Shown here in pieces: positions 1 through 7,861 of a stretch of DNA of 64,000 nt. Source of the DNA: Methylobacterium aquaticum (GTDB taxonomy: Bacteria > Pseudomonadota > Alphaproteobacteria > Rhizobiales > Beijerinckiaceae); the NCBI RefSeq assembly GCF_016804325.1, contig NZ_CP043627.1:5315001-5379000 (forward strand). The letters are read 5' to 3'. The position numbers and the translations under genes were made by a program. Positions within the stretch are counted from its first letter, which is position 1, and the number at the start of each line of letters is the position of its first letter. The notes under the pieces are model-generated. The model saw only the letters and a program-made list of their open reading frames with translations, made no database searches and was not told where the DNA came from.

Positions 1-2175
1 GGCGACTTCCAGCGTCTCGGGCGCGTAGCGGGCGCCGTGGCAGGTCGGGCAGGGGGCGTAGACGCTGGGCATGAACAGCAGCTCGACGCTGACGAAGCCC
101 TCGCCCTCGCAGACCGGGCAGCGGCCCTTGGCGACGTTGAAGGAGAAGCGGCCGGCATCGTAGCGGCGCCGCCGTGCCTCCGGGGTGGCGGCGAACAGCT
201 TGCGGACGGCGTCGAACAGGCCGGTATAGGTCGCGAGATTCGAGCGCGGCGTGCGCCCGATCGGCTTCTGGTCGACCTTCACCAGGCGCCGGATCGCCTC
301 GATGTCGCCCGCGATGCGCCCGCGCGTCGGCGCAGGCGCTTCGTCGAGCGGGTCCTCGGGCTCGTCGTCGGATGAGGCCGGGCGGCCGAGATGGTCGCCG
401 ACGAGGTCGAGCAGGGCCTGGCTGACGAGGCTCGACTTGCCGGAGCCCGAGATGCCGGTCACCGCCGTGAGGCTTCCGAGGGGGAAGGCGGCGGAGACCC
501 CGCGCAGGTTGTTGCGGGTGATGTCTTCGAGGCGCAGCCACCCTTTCGCCTCGCGCCGGGGCCGGGCGGGCGGCGCGGCGAGGCCGAACAGGTGCAGGCG
601 GGTGCGCGACTCCGCGACCTCGCGCAGGCCTTCCGGCGGGCCGCTGTAGAGAATCGTACCGCCATGCTCGCCCGCGGCGGGACCGACATCGACGAGCCAG
701 TCGGCCCGGCGCATCGTCCCGATGTCGTGCTCGACGACGAAGAGCGAGTTGCCCGATTCCCGCAATCCGGCGAGCGCCTCGTGCATCGCGTCGCCGTCGG
801 CGGGATGCAGGCCCGCGGTCGGCTCGTCGAGGACGTAGACCACGCCGAAGAGCTGCGAGCGCAGCTGGGTGGCGAGCCGCAGGCGCTGCAGCTCGCCCGA
901 GGACAGGGTCGTGGTGACGCGGTCGAGGGAGAGGTAGCCGAGGCCGAGATCCGTGAGCGTGCCGATCCGGTCGACGAGGTCGGCGGCCAGGCGGCGGGCG
1001 GCGAGCCGCTTCTCGATCGAGAGATTCGGCGTCGCCCGCATGTCGGGCGCGGCCGCATGGGCCGAGCCGCCGGCGGCGACCCGCGCGGCCCGGTCCCGCC
1101 GGCCCGCCTCGCGGTCGAGGGTGTTCGGCGCGCTGTCGTCCTCGGGCCACTCGTCCTGGATGGCCGGCGCCAGGGCCTCGGCGAGGTCGGAGAGCGGCAT
1201 CCGCGACAGGTCGCCGATGTCGAGGCCCGCGAAGGTGACGGACAGCGCCTCGGGCTTGAGGCGCTTGCCGTGGCAGGCGGCGCAATCCTCGCTCACGAGG
1301 TAGCTCGCGGCGCGCCGGCGCATGAGCGCGCTCTGCGAGTGGGTGAAGGCGTGCATCACGTGGCGGCGGGCGCTGGTGAAGGTGCCGGTGTAGCTCGGCT
1401 CCAGGCCGCGCCGGCGGGCCGCTCGCGTCTGCTCCGGGGTCAGCCCGGCATAGACCGGCTCCTGCGGCTGCTCGTCGGTGAACAGGATCCAGTCCCGCAG
1501 CGCCCGCGGCAGGTCCCGCCACGGCGTATCCACGTCGACGCCGCGGCTCACCAGGATGTCGCGCAGGTTCTGCCCGCCCCAGGCCTGCGGCCAGGCCGCG
1601 ACGGCGCGCTCGCGGATGGTCAGCGACGGATCGGGCACCATCGAGGCCTCGGTGGCGCTGTAGACCCGGCCGAGCCCGCCGCAGGACGGGCAGGCGCCTT
1701 GCGGCGTGTTGGGGGAAAAGTCCTCCGCGAACAGCATCGGCTGGCCCGGCGGATAGGTGCCGGCGCGCGAATACATCATCCGCACCAGGCTCGACAGGGT
1801 GGTGACGCTGCCGACGGAGGACCGGGCGCTCGGCGTGCCGCGCTGCTGCTGGAGGGCGACCGCCGGGGGCAGGCCCTCGATGGCATCGACGTCCGGCACG
1901 CCGACCTGGTCGATCATCCGCCGGGCATAGGGCGCCACCGATTCGAAATAGCGGCGCTGCGCCTCCGCGTAGAGGGTGCCGAAGGCGAGCGACGACTTGC
2001 CGGAGCCGGATACGCCGGTGAACACCACGAGGGCGTCGCGCGGCATCTCCACGTTCACGTCGCGCAGGTTGTGCTCCCGCGCCCCCCGGACCGTGACGAA
2101 GCCGGCCCGCCCCGCTCCCGACCGGGCGATCCCCGCGCCGGTCCTGGTGATGTCGTCGGGCTTCGGCTGGTCCAT
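1..2175 (-). CDS. UvrA-family ABC ATPase (UvrA2-like), C-terminus cut by window edge
   Basis: DNA-damage-recognition ATPase of the UvrA family; 725 residues are visible and the gene runs off the left edge. The start is the ATG at 2175. Visible features in order: Walker A GVSGSGKSS (residues 54-62), a first zinc-binding CPSC pair (about 160), signature LSSGELQR (about 420, not the usual LSGGE), Walker B DEPTAGLHPAD (about 450), second Walker A GISGSGKSS (about 575), and second zinc module CPVC...CPTC (about 685-712). The region that holds the UvrB-binding domain in canonical UvrA is missing: the first zinc module follows closely after the first Walker A segment. This is typical of UvrA2/class II paralogues, which are linked in other bacteria to tolerance of DNA-intercalating compounds rather than core excision repair. 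The family call is firm; the role is inferred. Confidence 0.92.
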   Translation of the reverse strand, partial: MDQPKPDDITRTGAGIARSGAGRAGFVTVRGAREHNLRDVNVEMPRDALVVFTGVSGSGKSSLAFGTLYAEAQRRYFESVAPYARRMIDQVGVPDVDAIEGLPPAVALQQQRGTPSARSSVGSVTTLSSLVRMMYSRAGTYPPGQPMLFAEDFSPNTPQGACPSCGGLGRVYSATEASMVPDPSLTIRERAVAAWPQAWGGQNLRDILVSRGVDVDTPWRDLPRALRDWILFTDEQPQEPVYAGLTPEQTRAARRRGLEPSYTGTFTSARRHVMHAFTHSQSALMRRRAASYLVSEDCAACHGKRLKPEALSVTFAGLDIGDLSRMPLSDLAEALAPAIQDEWPEDDSAPNTLDREAGRRDRAARVAAGGSAHAAAPDMRATPNLSIEKRLAARRLAADLVDRIGTLTDLGLGYLSLDRVTTTLSSGELQRLRLATQLRSQLFGVVYVLDEPTAGLHPADGDAMHEALAGLRESGNSLFVVEHDIGTMRRADWLVDVGPAAGEHGGTILYSGPPEGLREVAESRTRLHLFGLAAPPARPRREAKGWLRLEDITRNNLRGVSAAFPLGSLTAVTGISGSGKSSLVSQALLDLVGDHLGRPASSDDEPEDPLDEAPAPTRGRIAGDIEAIRRLVKVDQKPIGRTPRSNLATYTGLFDAVRKLFAATPEARRRRYDAGRFSFNVAKGRCPVCEGEGFVSVELLFMPSVYAPCPTCHGARYAPETLEVA

Positions 2176-2223
2176 GGGCTGCTGTCTCGCGGGATGCGTG
2201 TGTCGCGGCCGTCGGTCTAGGCA

Positions 2224-2284
2224 GGTTTCGCAAAAGTGGCTGCCGGTTTTGCGACTAAAATCTGCGACACAACAACAACCTGAG
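2224..2284. repeat. Dispersed intergenic repeat, family B (copy 1)
   Basis: A roughly 60-base element with a TCGCAAAA ... TTTTGCGA inverted pair and a tail ending in CAACAACCT. A second copy lies at 50511-50570. Similar TCGCAAAA/TTTTGCGA elements are common in intergenic DNA of Hyphomicrobiales. Function unknown. Confidence 0.8.
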
Positions 2285-2398
2285 CGGAGGCAGGCCGCGA
2301 TTGCCGGTGACGGCCAGGGGCAGTGTGGAGGTTTCCGCCCGCCCCGGGCAACCGTCCCGCACCGCCAGGAACGACGCTTGCGGGCCGGGCCGGCCGAG

Positions 2399-2454
2399 CG
2401 TCTTGGCCCGACCGTCTTGGCCCGACCGTCTTGGCCCGACCGTCTTGGCCCGAG
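2399..2454. repeat. Tandem repeat, four 14-base units
   Basis: Four head-to-tail copies of CGTCTTGGCCCGAC (the last ends in G) are followed by a degenerate fifth unit. There are no spacers, so this is not a CRISPR. The unit length is not a multiple of three and no gene covers it. It may vary in copy number between strains. Confidence 0.9.
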
Positions 2455-2630
2455 CGCCTTGGCGCCGGGAGCCGCCGTGCGGATCCGGCAGCGGGTGGAT
2501 GGCGCGACGGCGGCCGGCGCCCTCATCGCTCGCGACTCACGTCCTTCGAGCCCGGAGGCCGCGGGGGAGGGGACACCCGCGCCATCGTCTTCTCCGGACA
2601 GGCCCGATGGATGGGGCGGAAGGCCCCCGC

Positions 2631-3962
2631 TCAAGCCGCCCGCCGCAGCGCGTCGCCCAGCATCGACGCCATGGTGTCGATGTGCTCGGCTTCCGCGATC
2701 AGCGGCGGCGACAGGGCGATGATGTCGCCGGTGACGCGGATGAGCAGGCCCTTCTCGAAGCAGTCGGTGAAGACGTCGTAGGCCCGGGCCCCCGGTGCCC
2801 CGTCCCGGGATTGCAGCTCGATGCCGGCGATGAGGCCGATCGTGCGGATGTCGATCACGTGCGGGCAGTCGCGCAACGCGTGCATCGCCGCGTGCCACTG
2901 CGCCTGGACCTGGGTCGTGCGGGTGAGCAGGCCTTCCTCCTCGTAGATCTCCAGGGTGGCGAGGCCGGCCGCGCAGGCGACCGGGTGGCCCGAATAGGTG
3001 TAGCCGTGGAAGAGCTCGATCGCGCCCTCGGGCCCGTGCATCAGCGCGTCGTGGACGGCCCGGGTGGCGAAGACCGCGCCCATCGGGATCGTGCCGTTGG
3101 TCAGCCCCTTGGCGGTGGTGACGAGGTCCGGGGTGACCCCGAAATAATCGGTGGCGAAGGGCGCGCCGAGGCGGCCGAATCCGGTGATGACCTCGTCGAA
3201 GATCAACAGGATGCCGTGGCGGGTCGCGATCTCGCGCAGGCGCTCCAGATAGCCCTTGGGCGGCACCAGCACGCCGGTCGAGCCCGCCACCGGCTCGACG
3301 ATTACCGCCGCGATGGTCTCGGCGCCGTGGAGCGCCACCAGCCGCTCGAGGTCGTCGGCGAGATCCGCGCCGTGCTCGGGCTGGCCCTGCACGAAGGCGT
3401 TGCGCGACAGGTCGTGGGTGTGGCGCAGGTGGTCGACGCCCGGCAGGAGCGGGAACATCCGGCGGTTGTTGACCAGCCCCCCGACCGAGATGCCGCCGAA
3501 GCCGACGCCGTGATAGCCGCGCTCGCGCCCGATCACCCGGGTCCGGGTGCCCTGGCCGATGGCGCGCTGGTAGGCCAGCGCGATCTTGAGCGCGGTATCG
3601 ACCGATTCCGAGCCCGAACCGGTGAAGAACACCCGGTCGAGGCTGCCGGCCGGCGCGATGTCGGCCAGGCGCTCGGCGAACTCGAAGGCGATCGGGTGGC
3701 CCATCTGGAACGAGGGCGCGTAATCGAGGGTCGAGAGCTGGCGCTCGACGGCCTCGGCGATGCGGCGGCGGCCGTGGCCGGCATTGACGCACCACAGGCC
3801 GGCGGTGCCGTCGAGGACGGTGCGCCCGTCATCCGCCGTGTAGTGCATGCCCTCGGCCGCCACGAGCAGGCGGGGCGCCGCCTTGAACTGGCGGTTGGCC
3901 GTGAACGGCATCCAGTAGGCGTCGAGGCTCGGGCGGTTGAGGCGCGGCGGATGGGCGTTCAT
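2631..3962 (-). CDS. Class III pyridoxal-phosphate aminotransferase (omega-amino acid:pyruvate type)
   Basis: 443-residue PLP enzyme that moves an amino group from an omega-amino acid or amine to a keto acid such as pyruvate. The frame is open further upstream, but the ATG at 3962 gives the normal family N-terminus with the PSLDAYWMPFTANRQFK motif. Visible landmarks: GSGSESVDTALKIA (cofactor phosphate region), the YHGVGFGG segment, FDEVITGFGR with the ring-stacking Asp, and TTAKGLTNG with the PLP-binding Lys near residue 285. It is transcribed divergently from an XRE-cupin regulator 166 bases away, a common arrangement for putrescine or beta-alanine utilisation. The exact substrate cannot be read from sequence. 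Confidence 0.93.
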   Translation of the reverse strand: MNAHPPRLNRPSLDAYWMPFTANRQFKAAPRLLVAAEGMHYTADDGRTVLDGTAGLWCVNAGHGRRRIAEAVERQLSTLDYAPSFQMGHPIAFEFAERLADIAPAGSLDRVFFTGSGSESVDTALKIALAYQRAIGQGTRTRVIGRERGYHGVGFGGISVGGLVNNRRMFPLLPGVDHLRHTHDLSRNAFVQGQPEHGADLADDLERLVALHGAETIAAVIVEPVAGSTGVLVPPKGYLERLREIATRHGILLIFDEVITGFGRLGAPFATDYFGVTPDLVTTAKGLTNGTIPMGAVFATRAVHDALMHGPEGAIELFHGYTYSGHPVACAAGLATLEIYEEEGLLTRTTQVQAQWHAAMHALRDCPHVIDIRTIGLIAGIELQSRDGAPGARAYDVFTDCFEKGLLIRVTGDIIALSPPLIAEAEHIDTMASMLGDALRRAA

Positions 3963-4062
3963 GGCGGGGGGCTCCGGCGGGGTCTCGTGTGGGGCGGTTT
4001 CGCCGCCAGACAAGACCGTTCCGGGACAGGCAACAAGTCCTTTTCTAGCCCGGGCCAACCCT

Positions 4063-4090
4063 TTGACGAAATTGATCATCCGGTTAAGGT
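4063..4090 (+). promoter_or_regulatory. Candidate sigma-70-type promoter for the XRE-cupin gene
   Basis: TTGACG at 4063-4068 and TAAGGT at 4085-4090 are separated by 16 bases, about 40 bases before the GTG start at 4129, in a locally less GC-rich stretch. The -35 half is good and the -10 half is weak. Confidence 0.4.
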
Positions 4091-4128
4091 GTTGCCGGAT
4101 CCGCAACAGCCTCAACAGGGGAGCCGGG

Positions 4129-4680
4129 GTGACCAACGACGAGGTGGGCGCGCGTCTGCGCCACGTGCGCCTCCTGCACGGCCTGTCGCAGCGGGCGCTG
4201 GCCAAGCGCGCCGGGGTGGTGAACTCGACGATCTCGCTGATCGAATCGGGCCAGACCAACCCGTCGGTCGGCGCCCTCAAGCGTATCCTCGACGCGGTGC
4301 CGATCGGGCTCGCCGAGTTCTTCTCCCTGACGCCGGAGCGGACCGAGAAGGCGTTCTATGCCAGCGAGGAGCTGGTCGAGATCGGCAAGGGGCGGATCTC
4401 CTACCGCCAGGTCGGCGACACCCTGTTCGGCCGCGCCCTGCAACTGCTCAAGGAGCGCTACGAGCCGGGCGCGGATACCGGCCGCGTGCCGCTGGTCCAT
4501 GACGGCGAGGAGGGCGGCATCGTGCTCGCGGGGCGGCTGGAGGTGACGGTGGACGACGAGCGCCGGGTGCTCGGGCCGGGTGACGCCTATTACTTCTCCA
4601 GCCGCCGGCCGCATCGCTTCCGCTGCGTCGGCCCCAACCCGTGCGAGGTGGTGAGCGCCTGCACCCCGCCGACCTTCTGA
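4129..4680 (+). CDS. XRE-family regulator with cupin domain (PuuR-like)
   Basis: 183-residue transcription factor. Residues about 8-62 form an HTH_3 domain (LRHVRLLHGLSQRALAKRAG, then the recognition helix NSTISLIESGQTNPS). A linker leads to a C-terminal cupin barrel that probably senses a small molecule (LVHDGEEGGIVLAGRLEV ... GDAYYFSSRRPHRF). Start chosen at GTG 4129, just before the HTH; the frame stays open upstream but that part looks non-coding. The gene is divergent from the class III aminotransferase, so control of that gene is the obvious inference. PuuR relatives control putrescine catabolism, but the ligand here is unknown. Confidence 0.87.
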   Translation: MTNDEVGARLRHVRLLHGLSQRALAKRAGVVNSTISLIESGQTNPSVGALKRILDAVPIGLAEFFSLTPERTEKAFYASEELVEIGKGRISYRQVGDTLFGRALQLLKERYEPGADTGRVPLVHDGEEGGIVLAGRLEVTVDDERRVLGPGDAYYFSSRRPHRFRCVGPNPCEVVSACTPPTF

Positions 4681-4700
4681 GCACCTTGCCAATCCTGTTT

Positions 4701-4715
4701 CGTATACAATATACG
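4701..4715. promoter_or_regulatory. Candidate GntR operator (perfect inverted repeat)
   Basis: CGTATACAATATACG is a perfect inverted repeat (CGTATA-CAA-TATACG) located 28 bases before the GntR gene start. Its TATACAA core resembles operators of FCD-type GntR regulators, which often autoregulate. A 12-of-13 match to its right part lies at 42942-42954, ahead of the transporter operon. Confidence 0.7.
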
Positions 4716-4742
4716 TTCAAGTGAACCAGTGAGGACGAGAGC

Positions 4743-5447
4743 ATGGCCGTGACGGCGCGCCGGACGACCGGCCTGTCCTCCCCCGAGGGCTTGCGGCACC
4801 GCACCGTCTCGGCGGCGGTGGCCGAGGCCCTGCGCCAGCGCATCCTGTCGGGCACCCTGGCGCCGGGATTCCAGCTGCGCCAGGACGCCCTGGCGGAGGA
4901 ATTCGGCATCAGCCGGATCCCGATCCGCGAGGCGCTGCTGCAACTGGAAGCCGGCGGCCTCGTCAAGATCGTGCCGCATCGCGGCGCGGTGGTCTCGGGG
5001 CTCTCGGTCGAGGAGATCGAGGACATCTTCCAGCTTCGCGTCTCCCTCGAGCCGCAATTGCTGATCCTCTCGGCCCGTCACCTGACGCCGGAGGATTTCT
5101 CGGAGTTGCGTGCCTTGCGCGACGAGTACAGCGCGGCGCTTGCCGCCGGCCAGGTCGAGCATTGGGGCGAGCTGAACCGGCGCTTCCATCTCGGCCTCCT
5201 GCGCCATGCCGGCCGGCCGCGCTCGCTCTCGATCGTCGCCGGCCTGCTCCAGGATTGCGACCGCCCGACCCGCCTGCAGCTCTCCGTCACCGGCGACGTC
5301 GCCCGCGCCGACATGGAGCACACCACCATCCTCGACCTGTGCGAGGCGGGGGAGATCGTGGCGGCGGGGAACCTGCTGCGGATCCATGTCGAGCATGCGG
5401 GCCGCTCGCTGGTGGAGATCTATCGGAAGTCGGCCGTGGCGGTTTGA
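4743..5447 (+). CDS. GntR-family transcriptional regulator, FCD (FadR) subfamily
   Basis: 234-residue repressor. The N-terminal winged helix (residues about 20-80) contains LRQDALAEEFGISRIPIREA. The C-terminal FCD helical domain carries likely metal and ligand residues in NRRFH, MEHTTIL and RIHVEH. The ATG at 4743 has a nearby GAGGACGAG ribosome site. The gene follows the XRE-cupin regulator by 62 bases, but the inverted repeat at 4701-4715 suggests its own promoter and autoregulation. FCD regulators commonly control sugar-acid or amino-acid catabolism. The sequence match at 42942 points to the DapA/FAD-oxidoreductase transporter operon as a possible target. Confidence 0.9.
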   Translation: MAVTARRTTGLSSPEGLRHRTVSAAVAEALRQRILSGTLAPGFQLRQDALAEEFGISRIPIREALLQLEAGGLVKIVPHRGAVVSGLSVEEIEDIFQLRVSLEPQLLILSARHLTPEDFSELRALRDEYSAALAAGQVEHWGELNRRFHLGLLRHAGRPRSLSIVAGLLQDCDRPTRLQLSVTGDVARADMEHTTILDLCEAGEIVAAGNLLRIHVEHAGRSLVEIYRKSAVAV

Positions 5448-5499
5448 GCGACCGTTCGAGTCTGTTCGAACTGATCTCTACAGATCTCGAACCCTCCGC

Positions 5500-5536
5500 G
5501 TCATTCCGGGCTCCGCTACGCGGCCCCGGAATGACG
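5500..5536. repeat. Compact copy of palindromic repeat, family A
   Basis: A near-perfect palindrome (GTCATTCCGGGCTCCGCTAC followed by its partner arm). It is the short form of the roughly 140-base elements at 15820, 26908, 50315 and 63518 and lacks their central spacer. The 45 bases before it (GTTCGAACTGATCTCTACAG...) resemble the flank of the copy at 50281. It lies between convergent genes and could act as a bidirectional terminator. Confidence 0.85.
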
Positions 5537-5575
5537 CGGAGAGCGTCAATAACGGTGAGTCAAACAGGCAGGCCC

Positions 5576-7222
5576 TCAGAACACCTGCCGCAAACCCCAG
5601 TACAACCCGCCCGCCAGGGTGATCGCCGCCGGCAGGGTCAGGATCCAGGCGAGCGCCAGGTTGCGCACCGTCGCCATCTGGAGGCCGGTGCCGTTGGCCC
5701 ACATCGTGCCGGCGACGCCGCTCGACAGGATGTGGGTGGTCGAGACCGGCAGGCCGTACGCCTCGGCGAGCCCGATCGTGCCGGCGGCGACCGCCTCGGC
5801 CGAGGCGCCTTGCGCGTAGGTTAGGTGCTGCTTGCCGATGCGCTCGCCGACCGTGACGACGATCCGCTTCCAGCCCACCATCGTCCCGAGGCCGAGCGCC
5901 AGGGCGACCACGACCTTGACCCAGGTCGGGATGAAGCGCGTCCCGTCGTCGAGGGTGTGGCGGTAGGCCGAGAGCGTCGCCTTCTCGGCGTCACCGAAGG
6001 GCGAGTGCTCGCCGGTGAGGAGCCGCACCGCGTCGCTCGCGAGATACATGTCGGCGCGCAGGTTCGGCGTCGCCTCCGCCGGCACGTGCCGGATCGCGCC
6101 GTAGTTCTTGACCTGCGCGGCGATGTCGTCCGCGAGGCCGGCGAGCGCCGCGACGCTGTCCGGCGCCGCGAGCGCCTTGGCGGGGGCGTCCGCCTTCAGG
6201 GCCTCGCCGACCGCGGCCCGGGCTCGCGCCGCGTCCGGGATCGGGGTCCCGCCGGCGTGGTCGCGAAACACCCGGCTGGCGCCCTCCGAGCCCTGCACGA
6301 AGGCGGGCGTGCTCGATTCCGGCATGGTGCGGTTGAGCGCATAGGCCGTGGGGGCGGCGCCGATCAGGATCAGCATGATCAGCCCCATGCCTTTCTGGCC
6401 GTCATTGCCGCCATGCGCGAAGGACACGCCGGTGCAGGTGAGGATCAGGAGGCCGCGGATCCACAGGGGCGGCGGCGCCTCGCCCTCCGGGGCCCGGTAG
6501 AGGTCGGGCCGGCGCACCAGGCGCTTGAGCACGAGGAGCAGCCCTGCGGCGCAGACGAAGCCGACGAGGGGGCTGAAGAGAAGCGATTCGAGCACGCTCG
6601 CCGCCTGGCCCCAGGCGACGCCGGAGGCGGCATGGTTCGGCGCCATCAGCTGGTTGGCGAGCCCGACGCCGATCACCGAGCCGATCAGCGCGTGCGAGGA
6701 GGAGTTCGGCAGGCCGAGCGCCCAGGTACCGAGATTCCACACGATCGCGGCGATCAGCAGCGCGAAGATCATCGCATAGCCGGCGCCCGAGCCGACCTGG
6801 AGGATCAGCTCGACCGGCAGCAGGGTCACGACGCTGTAGGCCACCGCTCCCGTCGAGGCCATGACGCCGAGGAAGTTGAAGGCGCCCGACCAGATCACCG
6901 CGACGAGCGGCGGCATCGAATGGGTGTAGATCACCGTCGCCACCGCGTTGGCGGTGTCGTGGAACCCGTTCACGAACTCGAAGGCCAGCGCGATCAGGAG
7001 CGCGAGGCCGAGGAACGCGAAGGCCCCGACGGCGAGCGGCGGCTGACCGGCCCGCTGCATGTCGGCGAGAAGGTTGTAGCCGCCATAGGCGAGGCCCGCC
7101 GCCAGGACGGCCAGGAAGGCGATCGTCGCCGCCGGATGGACGCGGTGATCGAACCGGCGGCCGGGCCGGGCGTGACCATGCGCCGCGCCGGCGCGGTCGG
7201 GGGCGAGGGCGGCGTCGGACAT
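5576..7222 (-). CDS. Inorganic phosphate transporter, Pit family
   Basis: 548-residue multi-pass inner-membrane protein, expected to import phosphate with protons as a metal-phosphate complex. Start ATG at 7222. Both Pit signature copies are present: FEFVNGFHDTANAVATVIYT near residue 80 and VSFAHGGNDGQKGMG after the first half. LPNSSSHALIGSVIG and LPVSTTHILSSG are the paired re-entrant motifs. Between the halves is a hydrophilic insert of about 130 residues rich in Ala and Asp, longer than in E. coli PitA but usual for this subgroup. It stands alone between a palindromic repeat and the divergent GcrA-like gene, with no Pho box that I can recognise. Confidence 0.94.
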   Translation of the reverse strand: MSDAALAPDRAGAAHGHARPGRRFDHRVHPAATIAFLAVLAAGLAYGGYNLLADMQRAGQPPLAVGAFAFLGLALLIALAFEFVNGFHDTANAVATVIYTHSMPPLVAVIWSGAFNFLGVMASTGAVAYSVVTLLPVELILQVGSGAGYAMIFALLIAAIVWNLGTWALGLPNSSSHALIGSVIGVGLANQLMAPNHAASGVAWGQAASVLESLLFSPLVGFVCAAGLLLVLKRLVRRPDLYRAPEGEAPPPLWIRGLLILTCTGVSFAHGGNDGQKGMGLIMLILIGAAPTAYALNRTMPESSTPAFVQGSEGASRVFRDHAGGTPIPDAARARAAVGEALKADAPAKALAAPDSVAALAGLADDIAAQVKNYGAIRHVPAEATPNLRADMYLASDAVRLLTGEHSPFGDAEKATLSAYRHTLDDGTRFIPTWVKVVVALALGLGTMVGWKRIVVTVGERIGKQHLTYAQGASAEAVAAGTIGLAEAYGLPVSTTHILSSGVAGTMWANGTGLQMATVRNLALAWILTLPAAITLAGGLYWGLRQVF

Positions 7223-7390
7223 GGGGGACCTGTGCGAGGATTCTCGGCAGCGGCGATCCGCCAAGGATAGGGCGCCCGGATGGCAAGTCGATGACGCCGC
7301 AGGGCCGGCCGGGAGCCCCCCGGGAGCCGTCAAAGAGCCGCCGGCGACACGCTCCGGCTGTCGAAAACCATGCGTAAATGCTTAGGGGGC

Positions 7391-7410
7391 TTGCGTTCTG
7401 CGAGACGCAA
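7391..7410. promoter_or_regulatory. Inverted repeat upstream of the GcrA-like gene
   Basis: TTGCGT and ACGCAA are separated by 8 bases, ending 12 bases before the ATG at 7423. It could be an operator or a leader hairpin; no regulator is known. Confidence 0.35.
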
Positions 7411-7422
7411 CCCCAAATTCGT

Positions 7423-7806
7423 ATGAACGCCGCTTCCCCTGCGACGCGTGTGAGCGGGTCGTCGGAGACGCGGACCTCATGGGTGGAGAATCCGGTGACG
7501 GATCTGCCCGCAACGAACCGGCCCGGTGCCCTTCTGGTCGAGGGTGACGGAAGGCCAGCGAGTCAGTACCCGATGAACCAGCTCGTGCGCATGTCGCATA
7601 TCGTGACCGCAGACGCCGTCGAGGAGCCCTCTCCGAGCCTCCGGGTTCCGTTCGCCCAATCGGGCGCCTTCGTGTGCAAGTTCATCATCGGCGAACCGAA
7701 CGACCGTGCGGTCTGTTGCGGTGCGCCGGTGCAGGACGGCAAGAGCTGGTGCGCCTTCCACCGCCGGATCGTCTTCGAGCCGACCCGGCCGGGGCGGCTG
7801 CGATAG
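7423..7806 (+). CDS. Short GcrA-family C-terminal domain protein
   Basis: 127 residues from the ATG at 7423; an ATG at 7573 would give 77 residues. The last 45 residues hold the conserved GcrA signature: CKFIIGEPND, then CCGAP, then WCAFHRRI. These Cys/His positions match the C-terminal part of the cell-cycle regulator GcrA. The N-terminal helix-turn-helix that begins all bona fide GcrA proteins is missing and is replaced by a low-complexity Ser/Pro/Thr stretch. GcrA recruits RNA polymerase sigma-70 through its C-terminal region and binds methylated DNA through the lost part. A truncated paralogue could therefore touch polymerase without binding DNA, which is inference only. The start is uncertain. 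Confidence 0.7.
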   Translation: MNAASPATRVSGSSETRTSWVENPVTDLPATNRPGALLVEGDGRPASQYPMNQLVRMSHIVTADAVEEPSPSLRVPFAQSGAFVCKFIIGEPNDRAVCCGAPVQDGKSWCAFHRRIVFEPTRPGRLR

Positions 7807-7861
7807 CAGAGGCCGGCCGGGACCGCTACCCCGTCCCGCGCCCTTTTTCCCCTCATCGTGC

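Larger units (their letters stand above)
2176..2630. other. Intergenic region with repeats, no gene seen
   Basis: This 455-base gap lies between the uvrA-like gene and the end of the aminotransferase gene; both are on the minus strand. It holds a dispersed repeat (2224-2284) and a 14-base tandem repeat (2399-2454), described separately. Overlapping plus-strand reading frames here lack any recognisable domain and have the codon bias of GC-rich noise. Confidence 0.6.

Noticed and set aside
2399..2454. Possible CRISPR array
   Set aside because: The units are only 14 bases and are directly joined, with no spacers and no cas genes nearby.
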